Assembly: GCA_900552145.1 (NCBI GenBank)
Contig: URYW01000001.1
Location: 62,001-126,000 of the forward strand
Direction: 5' to 3'
Origin: an uncultured Collinsella sp.
GTDB lineage: Bacteria; Actinomycetota; Coriobacteriia; Coriobacteriales; Coriobacteriaceae
DNA: 64,000 nucleotides
In this document: in pieces, positions 9,218 through 17,865 of the stretch
Layout: each line of letters opens with the position of its first letter
Position numbering within the stretch: the stretch's first letter is position 1
Program-made: the position numbers and the translations under genes
Notes under the pieces: model-generated
Database searches by the model: none
What the model was told of the DNA's origin: nothing
The model's input: only the letters and a program-made list of their open reading frames with translations

Positions 9218-9412
9218 CTAGACAAACAGCACGTGCGCGAGCAGGGCACACACGCACACCGCTCCAAATACCAGTGCCACGATCGAAATTACGCGATCGG
9301 CCATATCCATGTTGGCACGGTTCGTCAAAAACCGATCTTCGGCGGCGTCAGCGCGTGCCTCACGTACCAGCTCGGCAACCACCTCGCGGCCATCAAGCAT
9401 CTTTGCATCCAT
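9218..9412 (-). CDS. Small membrane-anchored protein (64 aa), potassium locus
   Basis: 64 residues from ATG 9412, preceded by GGGGAGGCAAAC; two earlier ATGs at 9442-9445 lack a ribosome site. The N-terminal 40 residues are charged and probably helical (REVVAELVREARADAAEDRFL), and the C-terminal 22 residues form one transmembrane helix. No family is recognised. It lies between the kup gene (61 bases upstream on the same strand) and the sensor kinase, so it may be part of the same potassium transcription unit. Confidence 0.55.
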   Translation of the reverse strand: MDAKMLDGREVVAELVREARADAAEDRFLTNRANMDMADRVISIVALVFGAVCVCALLAHVLFV

Positions 9413-9473
9413 GTTTGCCTCCCCGGTCTCAATCTTGTCCATCAAAAACCAACTCCGTGCAACCCGTCGGCGC

Positions 9474-11501
9474 CTACGGCCGCTCGTTGGGGGCCAGGCG
9501 CTGCATCTTGTTCACGGCCTTGAACTTGGTGAACAGCGGCACGTACTCAAAGCTCACGTTGGAGTTCTCCAGGCCGTACCAGCGTGCAGGCGTGCCGGCG
9601 GCGCGGCGGATGATGTACTTGAGCGTGATGGCCGTACGCTCGCTCGGCTCCACATCGCTTTCGGGCGCCAGAAGCTTACGGATCAGGACGAACTTGAACG
9701 TACCGATGTTGCCCGGATCCTTGTAGACCGAGTAGTCATGCGTCTGCGCCGGCAGTTCGCCGGTGGCAGCCAGGTCCTGAACGACCTGACGCAGGTAGGC
9801 ATTGACGCGCTGGTTGATCTTGTAGCCCAGGTACAGATGCACGCGGAACACGTAGTCGGTGCCGAACGTCTCGACCGAATAGGCAAAGGTATGCGGCTCG
9901 TCCATGGTCTCGACATTCACGAACCACCAGGCGCGAGCGCGCTTGGGATGCTTGTCCAAAATCGAGTAGACGATGTCGCGGTCGATGTAGTCGGTATGGG
10001 TGTCCTTGGTCAGGTACACGACGTTGTCGCTCATGCGCTCGTAACGGTCGTCGTCGCGCAGGCGCTTGAGCTGCGGCAGGTAGCTGCGCAGCGGCAGCAG
10101 TGTAAACTGGCGCTGCTCAACAGCCGTACCGTTGTACCAGCACACCATAATGCCCATGATGAGCGCGGCCATGAGGATGGTGAAGTAGCCGCCGTGGAAG
10201 AACTTGGTGAGCGAGCTCACGAAGAAGAAGCCTTCGAGCAAAAGGAAGAAGGCCGCGAAGATCCACGGAGCAACCTTGAGCTTGCGCTCCTCGTGCAGGT
10301 AGAAGAAGAGCAGCAGCGTGGTGCACATCATAGTCAGCGTAATGGCAAGGCCGTAGGCGGCTTCCATATGCGCCGAGTTCTGGAACAGCAGCACCACGAT
10401 GACGCAGCCGACAAGCATGACGTTGTTGACCATGGGGATGTAGAGCTGACCCTTGGTCTCGGCAGGGTAGAAGACCTGCATGTGCGGCATGAGGTCCAGG
10501 CGGCTGGCCTCGGACACCAGCGAGAATGCGCCGGTGATGAGCGCCTGCGAGGCAATGATGGCCGCGACGGTGGAAAGGCCTACGGCAAAGGGACGCAGGC
10601 CCGGGGCGAGCATCTGGTAGAACGGGTTGAGGTCGGCAATGCCCATGAGCTCGGGGTTGGCAGCGTTGTTCATAAGCCAAGCGCCCTGGCCCATATAGGA
10701 AAGCAGCAGGCAGCACTTAACGAACGGCCAGGTAGCGTAGATGTTGCCGCGGCCGACGTGGCCCATGTCGGAGTAGAGCGCCTCGGCACCGGTGGTGGCG
10801 AGGAAGCAGCTGCCCAGAATCATGATGCCCGCGTGGTTGTTGGGGCTCAGCAAAAAGGCGATGCCGCGCACCGGGTTGAGGCACAGCAGCACGGCGGGGT
10901 GCTGGAAGACAAAGAACAGACCCGTGCCGCCCAGGAACAGGAACCACAGCGTCATGATGGGGCCAAAGGCGTGACCGATCTTGGCCGTACCGATGCGCTG
11001 AACCAAGAAGAGCACGATGATGATGGCGAGCGTAATGGCGACGACGCGGCCCTGGTCATCGCCCAGCACGGCATGGACCGCCGGGATGGTGCGCAGGCCC
11101 TCGATGGCCGTGGTAACGGTAACGGCCGGCGTGAGGATGCCGTCGGCGAGCAGCGCGGCGCCACCTAGCATGGCGGGGATGATAAGCCACTTGCCACAGC
11201 GCTTGACCAGACTGTACAGGGCAAAGATACCGCCCTCGCCATGGTTATCGGCGCGCAGCGAGATGAGCACATACTTGATGGTGGTCAGCAACGTGACCGT
11301 CCACACGACAAGGGAGAGCGCGCCGAGCACGAACTCCTCCGTGACGCTTCCGATGCCGCCGTTGCCGGCAACGAGCGCCTTGGTTACATACATAGGGCTG
11401 GTGCCGATATCGCCGTACACCACGCCCAGCGTGACGAGCATCGCCGAGATGCTCACAGGAATCGCAGCGTGCGAAGCTGCCTCCTTGGCCTTTTGTTCCA
11501 T
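9474..11501 (-). CDS. kup: KUP-type potassium uptake protein
   Basis: 675 residues, the usual KUP/Trk-D length (E. coli Kup is 622). The N-terminus has GVVYGDIGTSPMYV, the KUP signature, followed by about 12 transmembrane segments, then a C-terminal cytoplasmic domain of about 200 residues. ATG 11501 is chosen over an upstream TTG because GGGAGGAAACC is positioned correctly. The protein is expected to import K+ with H+ across the cytoplasmic membrane. The nearby KdpDE-like two-component genes on the same strand suggest that potassium availability controls it, which is inference. Confidence 0.93.
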   Translation of the reverse strand: MEQKAKEAASHAAIPVSISAMLVTLGVVYGDIGTSPMYVTKALVAGNGGIGSVTEEFVLGALSLVVWTVTLLTTIKYVLISLRADNHGEGGIFALYSLVKRCGKWLIIPAMLGGAALLADGILTPAVTVTTAIEGLRTIPAVHAVLGDDQGRVVAITLAIIIVLFLVQRIGTAKIGHAFGPIMTLWFLFLGGTGLFFVFQHPAVLLCLNPVRGIAFLLSPNNHAGIMILGSCFLATTGAEALYSDMGHVGRGNIYATWPFVKCCLLLSYMGQGAWLMNNAANPELMGIADLNPFYQMLAPGLRPFAVGLSTVAAIIASQALITGAFSLVSEASRLDLMPHMQVFYPAETKGQLYIPMVNNVMLVGCVIVVLLFQNSAHMEAAYGLAITLTMMCTTLLLFFYLHEERKLKVAPWIFAAFFLLLEGFFFVSSLTKFFHGGYFTILMAALIMGIMVCWYNGTAVEQRQFTLLPLRSYLPQLKRLRDDDRYERMSDNVVYLTKDTHTDYIDRDIVYSILDKHPKRARAWWFVNVETMDEPHTFAYSVETFGTDYVFRVHLYLGYKINQRVNAYLRQVVQDLAATGELPAQTHDYSVYKDPGNIGTFKFVLIRKLLAPESDVEPSERTAITLKYIIRRAAGTPARWYGLENSNVSFEYVPLFTKFKAVNKMQRLAPNERP

Positions 11502-11626
11502 AAGCCGGTTTCCTCCCAACTTTAATGTTCGAAGGAATTATAGGTAATCGGCCCATGTTTGAATGGCACTGTTTTCCCAGCTAGATAAACATTTATACGG
11601 CCTTTAAGCCACCTCGGCGATATGGA

Positions 11627-11657
11627 ATGTGACAAAGGGACTGTCTCTTTGTCGCAT
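11627..11657. repeat. GGGACTG-loop hairpin, arm type GACAAAG
   Basis: Arms ATGTGACAAAG (11627-11637) and CTTTGTCGCAT (11647-11657) around GGACTGTCT. Located between the 5' end of kup and the 3' end of the nitroreductase gene. The same arm type, degenerated, is at 30501-30532. Confidence 0.75.
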
Positions 11658-11660
11658 CCG

Positions 11661-12530
11661 TCATTTTCCGAGCCAATTTTTGAACCACCACTCCATGGAG
11701 CGGCTCATCTCGGCCATAAAGGGACTCGTGTGCTTGCGGGTATAGATGTCCACGACGCGCTCCCCCACCACGCGGGCATGCGGACGGAACATCGCGTCCA
11801 TCTCGGCCACCTGCGCGTCCATGGTCGCGGCATCGGCGCGGCAGTAGCGCTCCTCGTGCACCAGGTTCACCACGGGATGCGCAATGGCCGGACGCTCCTT
11901 ACGGGGCGTGCCGATGATGAGCATCGACAGCGGCATGGTATAGGGCGGCAGATCGAGCAGCTCGGCAACTTCCTCGGCATTCTCGACGATATCACCGATA
12001 TAGCAGCTCCCCAGCCCCAGGGCCTCGGCGGCAACCACGGCGTTTTGCGCGGCGATCACGGCGTCCTGCGCCGCAATGGCAAAGTCGCCCAGACCCGGTG
12101 CACGACGGGGAGACTTGCCCGTACGCTCGACAAACTCTGGCTCAAAGCAGCCCACGTGCTCAAACAGATCGATCCACTTGGCATAATCGACCACAAATAT
12201 GAGTGCCCAGGGCGCCTTGGCGATCATGGGCTGGTGGTCGCACAGGTCGGCCAGGCGGTCGAGCGTAGCCTGCTCGCGAATGCTTACGATGGAATACATC
12301 ATCATGGCGCCCGCCGACGGCGCGCGACTCGCCGCATGCAGAATCGCCGCACGCTGCTCGTCGGTCACCGCCACGGGACGGTCGTCATCATCACGCGCGA
12401 AGGCACGCGTAGACGAGCGATGCTCCAAAGTGTCCAGCACTGCATTGCCCGTAGTCTCGACCGGATAGCCGCCCGCGTCCATGCCAGCGCCCACGTCGCC
12501 CGCACTCGTCATACAAACCCGCTCGTTCAT
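11661..12530 (-). CDS. Nitroreductase-family FMN oxidoreductase (NfsA/FRP-like)
   Basis: 289 residues. The motif HRSSTRAFA near residue 37 is the FMN phosphate-binding HRSxR pattern of the nitroreductase fold; SRAPSAGAMMMYSIV and GLGSCYIGDI follow as expected, with the C-terminal extension (about 220-289) typical of the larger NfsA/FRP subgroup. These soluble flavoenzymes reduce nitro compounds, quinones or flavins with NAD(P)H. The N-terminal 25 residues are unusually long for the family, and a later start is possible. It is isolated, with hairpin repeats on its 3' side. Confidence 0.85.
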   Translation of the reverse strand: MNERVCMTSAGDVGAGMDAGGYPVETTGNAVLDTLEHRSSTRAFARDDDDRPVAVTDEQRAAILHAASRAPSAGAMMMYSIVSIREQATLDRLADLCDHQPMIAKAPWALIFVVDYAKWIDLFEHVGCFEPEFVERTGKSPRRAPGLGDFAIAAQDAVIAAQNAVVAAEALGLGSCYIGDIVENAEEVAELLDLPPYTMPLSMLIIGTPRKERPAIAHPVVNLVHEERYCRADAATMDAQVAEMDAMFRPHARVVGERVVDIYTRKHTSPFMAEMSRSMEWWFKNWLGK

Positions 12531-12743
12531 CGCCTCATCCTCGCTAATTCTTTAAGAAGCCTTTACGTTTCCGTGTAATTCCCGTCCATTATCGCGCAGG
12601 TCGCCACTACATTGCGCCACACCGCCACACGTGCGCGTTAATATGGCTGGTTGTTGTGCGTAGCCACCAATTGCGGCGCATATCTTGGTAACAATCGGGT
12701 AAACCCCCGCTTTCGTAGGTTTTAGTTTGTGAGGAGTCTCAGC

Positions 12744-15044
12744 ATGTTCGCTGCCGCCATCTCGCTCGTCGGTCTTGCGGCGACCGTCTACCTTGTTTTG
12801 CGCGAGGCCAAGGCCATTCGCGCTCAGTCGGGCACCGTTGCCAAAAGCGCTCTTGGGTGGAGCGTCGCCTTCGGCCTATTCCAGCTCTTTTTGACCATTT
12901 GGGGCGCTATTGGTCTCGTCGCCCAAAACGAGCCGCTCGCCTTTGTGATGCTCATCCTGACCAATGCCATTCTCACTGGCTGCGCCTGGGCCAGCATCGC
13001 CCGCGACCGCATCACCCCGCGCGTTTTCGCGTTCGCTGCTACCGATGCCCCCGCACCCACCGGCAAGCTCGCCCGCCTGCGCGGTGCCTTTGTGGGCCGC
13101 CCACTCGTCGCCGCCGTCTTGTGCCTGCTGCTCGCTGGCGTCTTTGCGCTGCTGGGCATGGAGGTCTCGTCCAACCACGACTTTACCTGGGTCTACCCCC
13201 TGTGCATCCTGCTCGAGTGGGCCATCATCACCACGCTCATGACCGGCTTGTTCTTCCTTTTCCAGCGCCACGGCGCAGCTCCCGCGGTCCTAGCCTTTGC
13301 CCTCTTTGTCCTGGGCATTGCCGAGTTCTTCGTCATCACGTTTAAATCCATGCCCATCCAGCCGGGCGACCTTTCGGCCATCTCCACCGCCGCCGCGGTC
13401 GCCGGCAACGGCTACACCTTCTCGATCTCGCTGTTCTGCGTGTTGTCCATAGGCTTTACCGCCATCGCCATGCTGCTGTGCGAGTACGCCGGCCTGGCAG
13501 CACCGCACCGTCAGAAGGGTGCCGCCAACGCCAAGCGCATGCTGCTCACCAACCTGCTCGTGGCTATGCTGTGCCTGGGCGGCGTGACCGCACATGTCAC
13601 GCTCGTCGACTACTACAACACCCTCGGCATCACCGTCTACACCTGGCGTCCGCTCGAGAGCTACTGGCGCGAGGGCTACCTGCCCGCTTTCATTAGCGCA
13701 GCGCAGTCCATCAAGCCGCCCAAACCCGCCGACTACTCCGTCGACGATGCCAAGGCCACGCTCAAAAAATACGCCAAGGCCTACGACAAGTCCGACGCCG
13801 CCAAGAGCGACGAGCGCACCGCCGCAAAGGAGCAGTTCGACAGCGAGAAGCCCACGGTCATCGCCATCATGAACGAGACCTTCTCGGACCTATCCATCTA
13901 CCAGAACATGCACGCCGGCTACGAGGGTCCGCAGTACTTTAAGAGCCTGTCCAACTGCCTCAGCCGCGGCAAGCTCTACGTGAGCGCCTATGGCGGCGGC
14001 ACCGCCAATACCGAGTTTGAGTTTATGACCGGTAACTCCATGGCCAACCTGGGGTCGGGCGTCTATCCCTATACCATCTACAACATGGAGACGACCGAGA
14101 ATCTTGCCGAGCAGTTCAAGTCGCTCGGATATTCCACCACGGCCATGCACCCCAACCACGCCACCAACTGGAACCGCGAGAACGTCTATAAGGACTTTGG
14201 CTTTGACCAGTTCCTGTCCATCAACGATTTCCAGGGCGCCGATACCCTGCGCGGCATGGTGACCGACCAGGCGACCTACGACAAGATTCTGGAGCTGCTC
14301 GACCAGAACGCCGATCCGCAGTTCATCTTCGACGTGACCATGCAGAACCACTCGGGCTACGACACGGGCCTGGTGCCGGTCGACAAGCAGATGCACCTGA
14401 ATATCGACACGACCGATCTGGACACCAAGACCGTCGAGGACGGTACGCTCTCCGATGTCGATGAGTATGTCTCGTGCATCGAGCAGTCCGACCAGGCGTT
14501 GCGCTACTTCCTCAACGCCTTGAGCAAGCTCGACCGCAAGGTGGTCGTGGTGTTCTGGGGCGATCACCAGCCGTTCTTCCCGTCCAAGTTCAACGACAAG
14601 TGGTTTACCGGCGAGGACGATGCCACGCACCAGGAACGCCTGTGGCAGACCGACTACATCATCTGGGCCAACTACGACGTTGCCGGTTGCAACCAGACGA
14701 GTGAGGTCGACGACCTGTCCACCAACTACCTGTCCACCCAGCTGATGCAATTGATCGGCGCCCCGCTTTCCGACTATCAAAAGGCGCATATGACGCTGCG
14801 CGAGTCGCTGCCCGCCATCAACTCCGTGGGCTACGAGGACGCCAGCCTGCGCTGGGCGCTTTCCTCCAACGTCACCGGCGACGACGCCGCCGCCGCTGCC
14901 GCCACCAAGGCACGCGAGGATTACGCCAAGATGCAGTACTACGAGATGTTCCGCGACGGCAAGAACGTCTATACGGAGCACTTCCAGACCGAGGCCAACG
15001 AGACCGACCCCAACCTGGCACCGGGTACAACCAAGATCAAGTAA
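12744..15044 (+). CDS. LtaS-like sulfatase-fold membrane enzyme (phosphoglycerol/polyol transferase)
   Basis: 766 residues. About five to seven transmembrane segments occupy the first 290 residues, followed by an extracellular alkaline-phosphatase/sulfatase domain. Visible active-site features: PTVIAIMNETFSDLS (about 369) with a metal-binding acidic residue, GGGTANTEFEFMTG (about 417) carrying the presumptive Thr nucleophile, HPNHATNWNRE, and VVFWGDHQPFF (about 603) with the metal-binding Asp-His. Family members transfer phosphoglycerol from phosphatidylglycerol to polymers or glycolipids outside the membrane. ATG 12744 is preferred over GTG 12729 because GAGGAG falls between them. The C-terminal Ala-rich segment is less conserved. 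The polymer made in this organism is unknown. Confidence 0.85.
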   Translation: MFAAAISLVGLAATVYLVLREAKAIRAQSGTVAKSALGWSVAFGLFQLFLTIWGAIGLVAQNEPLAFVMLILTNAILTGCAWASIARDRITPRVFAFAATDAPAPTGKLARLRGAFVGRPLVAAVLCLLLAGVFALLGMEVSSNHDFTWVYPLCILLEWAIITTLMTGLFFLFQRHGAAPAVLAFALFVLGIAEFFVITFKSMPIQPGDLSAISTAAAVAGNGYTFSISLFCVLSIGFTAIAMLLCEYAGLAAPHRQKGAANAKRMLLTNLLVAMLCLGGVTAHVTLVDYYNTLGITVYTWRPLESYWREGYLPAFISAAQSIKPPKPADYSVDDAKATLKKYAKAYDKSDAAKSDERTAAKEQFDSEKPTVIAIMNETFSDLSIYQNMHAGYEGPQYFKSLSNCLSRGKLYVSAYGGGTANTEFEFMTGNSMANLGSGVYPYTIYNMETTENLAEQFKSLGYSTTAMHPNHATNWNRENVYKDFGFDQFLSINDFQGADTLRGMVTDQATYDKILELLDQNADPQFIFDVTMQNHSGYDTGLVPVDKQMHLNIDTTDLDTKTVEDGTLSDVDEYVSCIEQSDQALRYFLNALSKLDRKVVVVFWGDHQPFFPSKFNDKWFTGEDDATHQERLWQTDYIIWANYDVAGCNQTSEVDDLSTNYLSTQLMQLIGAPLSDYQKAHMTLRESLPAINSVGYEDASLRWALSSNVTGDDAAAAAATKAREDYAKMQYYEMFRDGKNVYTEHFQTEANETDPNLAPGTTKIK

Positions 15045-15065
15045 CGGGTCGCTCATAACTGAAAC

Positions 15066-15193
15066 GTCTGTCCGGGTGGAGGTATGTAAGGTTCCCTGCT
15101 CGGACAGTCCTGCGCAAGACGGAGGCCACATTAAGTGGCCTCCTTTGCGTGCGGAACTCGCGATGAACCTTATATGCCTCCGCCTGGACAGAC
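15066..15193. repeat. Nested palindrome A (unique outer arms, shared hairpin core)
   Basis: Outer arms at 15066-15094 and 15165-15193 are 25/29 complementary. They enclose a core (15087-15172) with hairpin GGAGGCCAC / GTGGCCTCC (15121-15129 / 15135-15143) followed by TTTGCG, which could terminate the upstream membrane enzyme gene. The core recurs in inverted orientation at 16820-16900 with different outer arms. Confidence 0.75.
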
Positions 15194-15248
15194 GCCCTGA
15201 TGTTGGGGCGTGGCTTGTCTTGGGTGTATCGCCGAACATATATAAGTT

Positions 15249-15271
15249 GAAGGCCACGTTATGTGGCCTTC
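15249..15271. repeat. Third copy of the GGCCAC...GTGGCC hairpin core
   Basis: GAAGGCCAC (15249-15257) and GTGGCCTTC (15263-15271), followed by TTTGTTTGCGGAA, matches the hairpin centre of palindromes A and B. Directly after it, GCGGAAAGTGTGTCCC and GGGATGCAGTTTCCGC (about 15281-15330) form a further imperfect palindrome next to the insertion sequence. Confidence 0.65.
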
Positions 15272-15334
15272 TTTGTTTGCGGAAAGTGTGTCCCGGAATT
15301 CTTGTCTGGAATGGGATGCAGTTTCCGCTTGGGA

Positions 15335-16618
15335 GGGACTGCGGACAAAAAGTTGGACCGTTGAGGTCCGGAACGGAGTCCGCATGGCATACAGTAGGAG
15401 AATGGTGGAGAGGGCCAGGGCGCTTCGCGGCGCCGGGCTCACCGTCATGGAGATAACCGAGATACTCGGCGGGCCCGGCAAGACGTCCGTCTGGCGCTGG
15501 ATCAGGGACGTGCGCAAGCCCGCGGGAAGGGCCGGTGGAGGAATGGACCTGCCGCGACTCGTCGGGGACGGCCCCGACTACCCCGACATCGACCCGGAGG
15601 ACAAGGACGCCCTGATCGAGCGGCTCAGGCTCGAGAACGCGGTGCTGAGGGCGGTGCAGGACGTTTTAAAAGCCGAGAGCCTCGACGGGATGTCGAACAG
15701 TGAGAAGACCCTGGTGATAGACCGCCTGAGGCCTGCGGGGAAGTGGTCCTTGAGAGAACTCACCGGCTTCTTGAGGATATCGAGGGGCTCCTATGACTGC
15801 CAGCGCCGCGCGATCGCCAGGCCGGACCGCCTGGCGCCGCTGAGGGACGTCGTGCGGCGGGTGCTCCTGGAGGACGGCGACGGCGCGCGCGGCTACCGGT
15901 TCGTGGTGCGCAGGCTCCGCGAGCTCGACGACCCCGTGCGCGTCTCCGAGAAGGTCGTCCGGCGCATCATGCGCGAGGAGGGGCTCGTCCCGAGGTGGAT
16001 GAGGAGGAGGGCCGGCGCCTACAGCTCCTACGGCGGCGAGGTGACCCCCGCCCCGCCGAACCTCGTGCGCCGCGACTTCCGCTCGGCTCTGCCGAGCTTC
16101 CTGTGGCTCACCGACATAACCGAGTTCAGGCTGCCGACGGGCCGCAAGGTGTACCTGTCCGCCATCAGGGACTGCTTCGACTCCTCGGTCGTCGCCTGGC
16201 GGGCGGGCGAGCGCCCGGACGCCGACCTCGCGAACTCGACGCTGTCGGACGCGTGCTCCCGGCTGGCGCCCGGTGAGCGCCCCGTGATCCACTCCGACCG
16301 CGGCGTGCACTCCCGCTGGCCGGGCTGGATATCGATATGCGAGCGGAACGGCCTGGTCAGGAGCATGTCGGCCAAGGGCTGCAGCCCCGACAACGCCGCG
16401 ATGGAGGGCTTCTTCGGCCTGCTCAAGAAGGAGTTCTTCCACGGGAGGGACTGGTCCGGCTGGTCGCCCGGGGAGTTCATCGAGGCCCTCGGCGCGTGGG
16501 TAGGGCGCTTCAACTCCGAGCGGGCAAGCGACGCGCTCGGTGGCGCGACGCCGGACGACTACCGGTCGTCGCTGGGGATGGCCGCGATTTAGCGGTCCAG
16601 GAAATCGTCCGCAGTCCC
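15335..16618 (+). mobile_element. IS3-family insertion sequence
   Basis: About 1.28 kb bounded by inverted repeats GGGACTGCGGAC (15335-15346) and its exact complement (16607-16618), with further matching GGACC bases inside each end. It contains one transposase gene. A clear target duplication is not visible at the ends as drawn, so the true ends may differ by a few bases. It has inserted in a stretch already full of palindromic repeats. Confidence 0.8.
15384..16592 (+). CDS. IS3-family transposase, single continuous reading frame
   Basis: 402 residues from ATG 15384 (ACGGAGT upstream). The N-terminal helix-turn-helix (about 1-45, with GLTVMEITEILGGPGKTSVWRW) and a leucine-rich segment (about 75-95, IERLRLENAVLRAVQDVL) correspond to OrfA; the rest is an rve integrase core as in OrfB. 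DDE residues are visible in LTDITEF, HSDRGVHS and NAAMEGFFGLLKKEFF. Most IS3 members make the fused protein by -1 frameshifting; here OrfA and OrfB are already in one frame. The gene appears intact. Confidence 0.9.
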   Translation: MAYSRRMVERARALRGAGLTVMEITEILGGPGKTSVWRWIRDVRKPAGRAGGGMDLPRLVGDGPDYPDIDPEDKDALIERLRLENAVLRAVQDVLKAESLDGMSNSEKTLVIDRLRPAGKWSLRELTGFLRISRGSYDCQRRAIARPDRLAPLRDVVRRVLLEDGDGARGYRFVVRRLRELDDPVRVSEKVVRRIMREEGLVPRWMRRRAGAYSSYGGEVTPAPPNLVRRDFRSALPSFLWLTDITEFRLPTGRKVYLSAIRDCFDSSVVAWRAGERPDADLANSTLSDACSRLAPGERPVIHSDRGVHSRWPGWISICERNGLVRSMSAKGCSPDNAAMEGFFGLLKKEFFHGRDWSGWSPGEFIEALGAWVGRFNSERASDALGGATPDDYRSSLGMAAI

Positions 16619-16795
16619 CCGCCCAGAGTGGGATGCACTTTCCGCAAAGCACCTCAACGGGAAACTACGTCCCATTCCAAAGGCAAATTCCGGGACGCAT
16701 TTTTCGAAAGCCTGCCCATCCGGAAAGCCCGTCCCACTTTGGACGCATCCGGGCACGGAACCATCGACCTATCAGGCCTCCCATCAATAAAGAGG

Positions 16796-16924
16796 CGTCC
16801 TCCCGGACGGCGGGGCACGAAGTTCATCGCGAGTTCCGCACGCAAAGAAGGCCACTTAATGTGGCCTTCGTCTTGCGCAGGACTGTAGAGCAGGGAACTT
16901 CGTGCCCCGACGCCCGGGAGGACG
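16796..16924. repeat. Nested palindrome B (inverted copy of the core of A, different arms)
   Basis: Outer arms at 16796-16825 and 16895-16924 are about 28/30 complementary and unrelated to the arms of palindrome A. The core (16820-16900) is the reverse complement of 15087-15172 with roughly nine in ten positions identical, including hairpin GAAGGCCAC / GTGGCCTTC (16847-16855 / 16861-16869). The 16619-16795 stretch before it holds no gene and has a diverged inverted copy of the 15283-15330 sequence. Confidence 0.75.
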
Positions 16925-16966
16925 TTACATTTAGAAAGATGGGCCGACCGCCGTCAGCGATGGGAG

Positions 16967-17518
16967 CTACTCCCCCAGCACGGCCTTCTTGGCGGCTGCA
17001 GCCATGTTATCCAGATCTTCCTTGGTGGGATGGTCCTTCGCGGCAACCCAGTTGTCGAGCAGCATCTTAAATCGGGCGTTGTCGGGATCTTGCTCGAGCA
17101 TGGCCTCGTAGCGCTGCTTGACCGCGGGGCCCATCTTGCCCTGGCACATCGCCCAGCCCGCAAGCTCGGCATCCCCAGCCAAATTGGAAGTCACGCGATC
17201 AATAATCTGCTGGTAATAGCTCTGGTCGGCGCCAAAACCGCAGGTGCCAAACAGGAAGACGCGCTTGCCGTGCAAAGCGGAGAGCAATGCCGCGACCGAA
17301 GGCGTGCACGCGCCCTTGTCGCACCAAAAACCGACGAGCACCGTGTCGGCCGCGCAGGCGCCCTGCGCCTCGAGCGCGACCTGATCTGCATCCGCATCGT
17401 CGCTCAACGCCGCGGCATGGACAAACTCAACACCCGCAGCCTGCAGAGCGCGCTTGATCGCGCCCGAAACCATCCTGGTATTACCGCTCTTGCTGTTAAC
17501 CACCAAAGAGCACGTCAT
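16967..17518 (-). CDS. Flavodoxin-family protein
   Basis: 183 residues. The N-terminus LVVNSKSGNTRMVSGAI has the flavodoxin phosphate-binding loop pattern (S-K-S-G-N-T). The middle DTVLVGFWCDKGACTPSV and LHGKRVFLFGTCGFG fit FMN-contacting strands of short flavodoxin-like proteins. The GFWCDKG-type motif recalls the flavodoxin partner annotated as BilS in bilirubin-reductase loci of gut bacteria, but no BilR-like reductase is present in the window. ATG 17518 is used; GTG 17524 is closer to the GAGG site and equally possible. It stands alone and its redox partner is unknown. Confidence 0.7.
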   Translation of the reverse strand: MTCSLVVNSKSGNTRMVSGAIKRALQAAGVEFVHAAALSDDADADQVALEAQGACAADTVLVGFWCDKGACTPSVAALLSALHGKRVFLFGTCGFGADQSYYQQIIDRVTSNLAGDAELAGWAMCQGKMGPAVKQRYEAMLEQDPDNARFKMLLDNWVAAKDHPTKEDLDNMAAAAKKAVLGE

Positions 17519-17865
17519 AGTCACGTTGCCTCGTTTCCCCCAAAACTAAAGCCACTAATGCAATTTATTAGATGAATATCTTAGTACTAACGTGACAGAT
17601 GTAAACCACCGTCTGTCGATTAGCGACGCAGACGACATCTTTGGACAGATTTCGAACAGTATGTACTTCGGATTGAAACCGCCGCAGAGCGTTTCACAAA
17701 TGTCCGAAAAACTGTTTCACAAAACGCCGTCAAATTGTTTCATATGATACCGTCAATTTGTTTCACGAAATACCGTCAAATTGTGTCATGGTTTTTCGTC
17801 AAAATATTTTACGCGCTGGTAAGATGCTATAAAACAAAATGTTTCTTTGAATGGCGGGGAGTACG
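17519..17865. promoter_or_regulatory. AT-rich region with 23-bp tandem repeats
   Basis: This 347-base region is much richer in AT than its surroundings. Four exact-length 23-base units lie head to tail at 17709-17731, 17732-17754, 17755-17777 and 17778-17800, each of the form AAAYTGTTTCA-N9-GTC with drift in the last unit. A degenerate fifth precedes them at 17686-17708. It ends 65 bases before the ATPase start, so it is probably an operator or protein-binding array. Confidence 0.75.

Noticed and set aside
11502..11660. c-di-AMP (ydaO) riboswitch upstream of kup
   Set aside because: The leader is short and lacks the conserved ydaO segments; it holds a GGGACTG hairpin only.
15384..16592. Frameshifted IS3 OrfA/OrfB
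   Set aside because: The transposase is one continuous frame with helix-turn-helix and complete DDE motifs.
17686..17800. CRISPR array
   Set aside because: Units are contiguous 23-mers without spacers and no cas genes are near.
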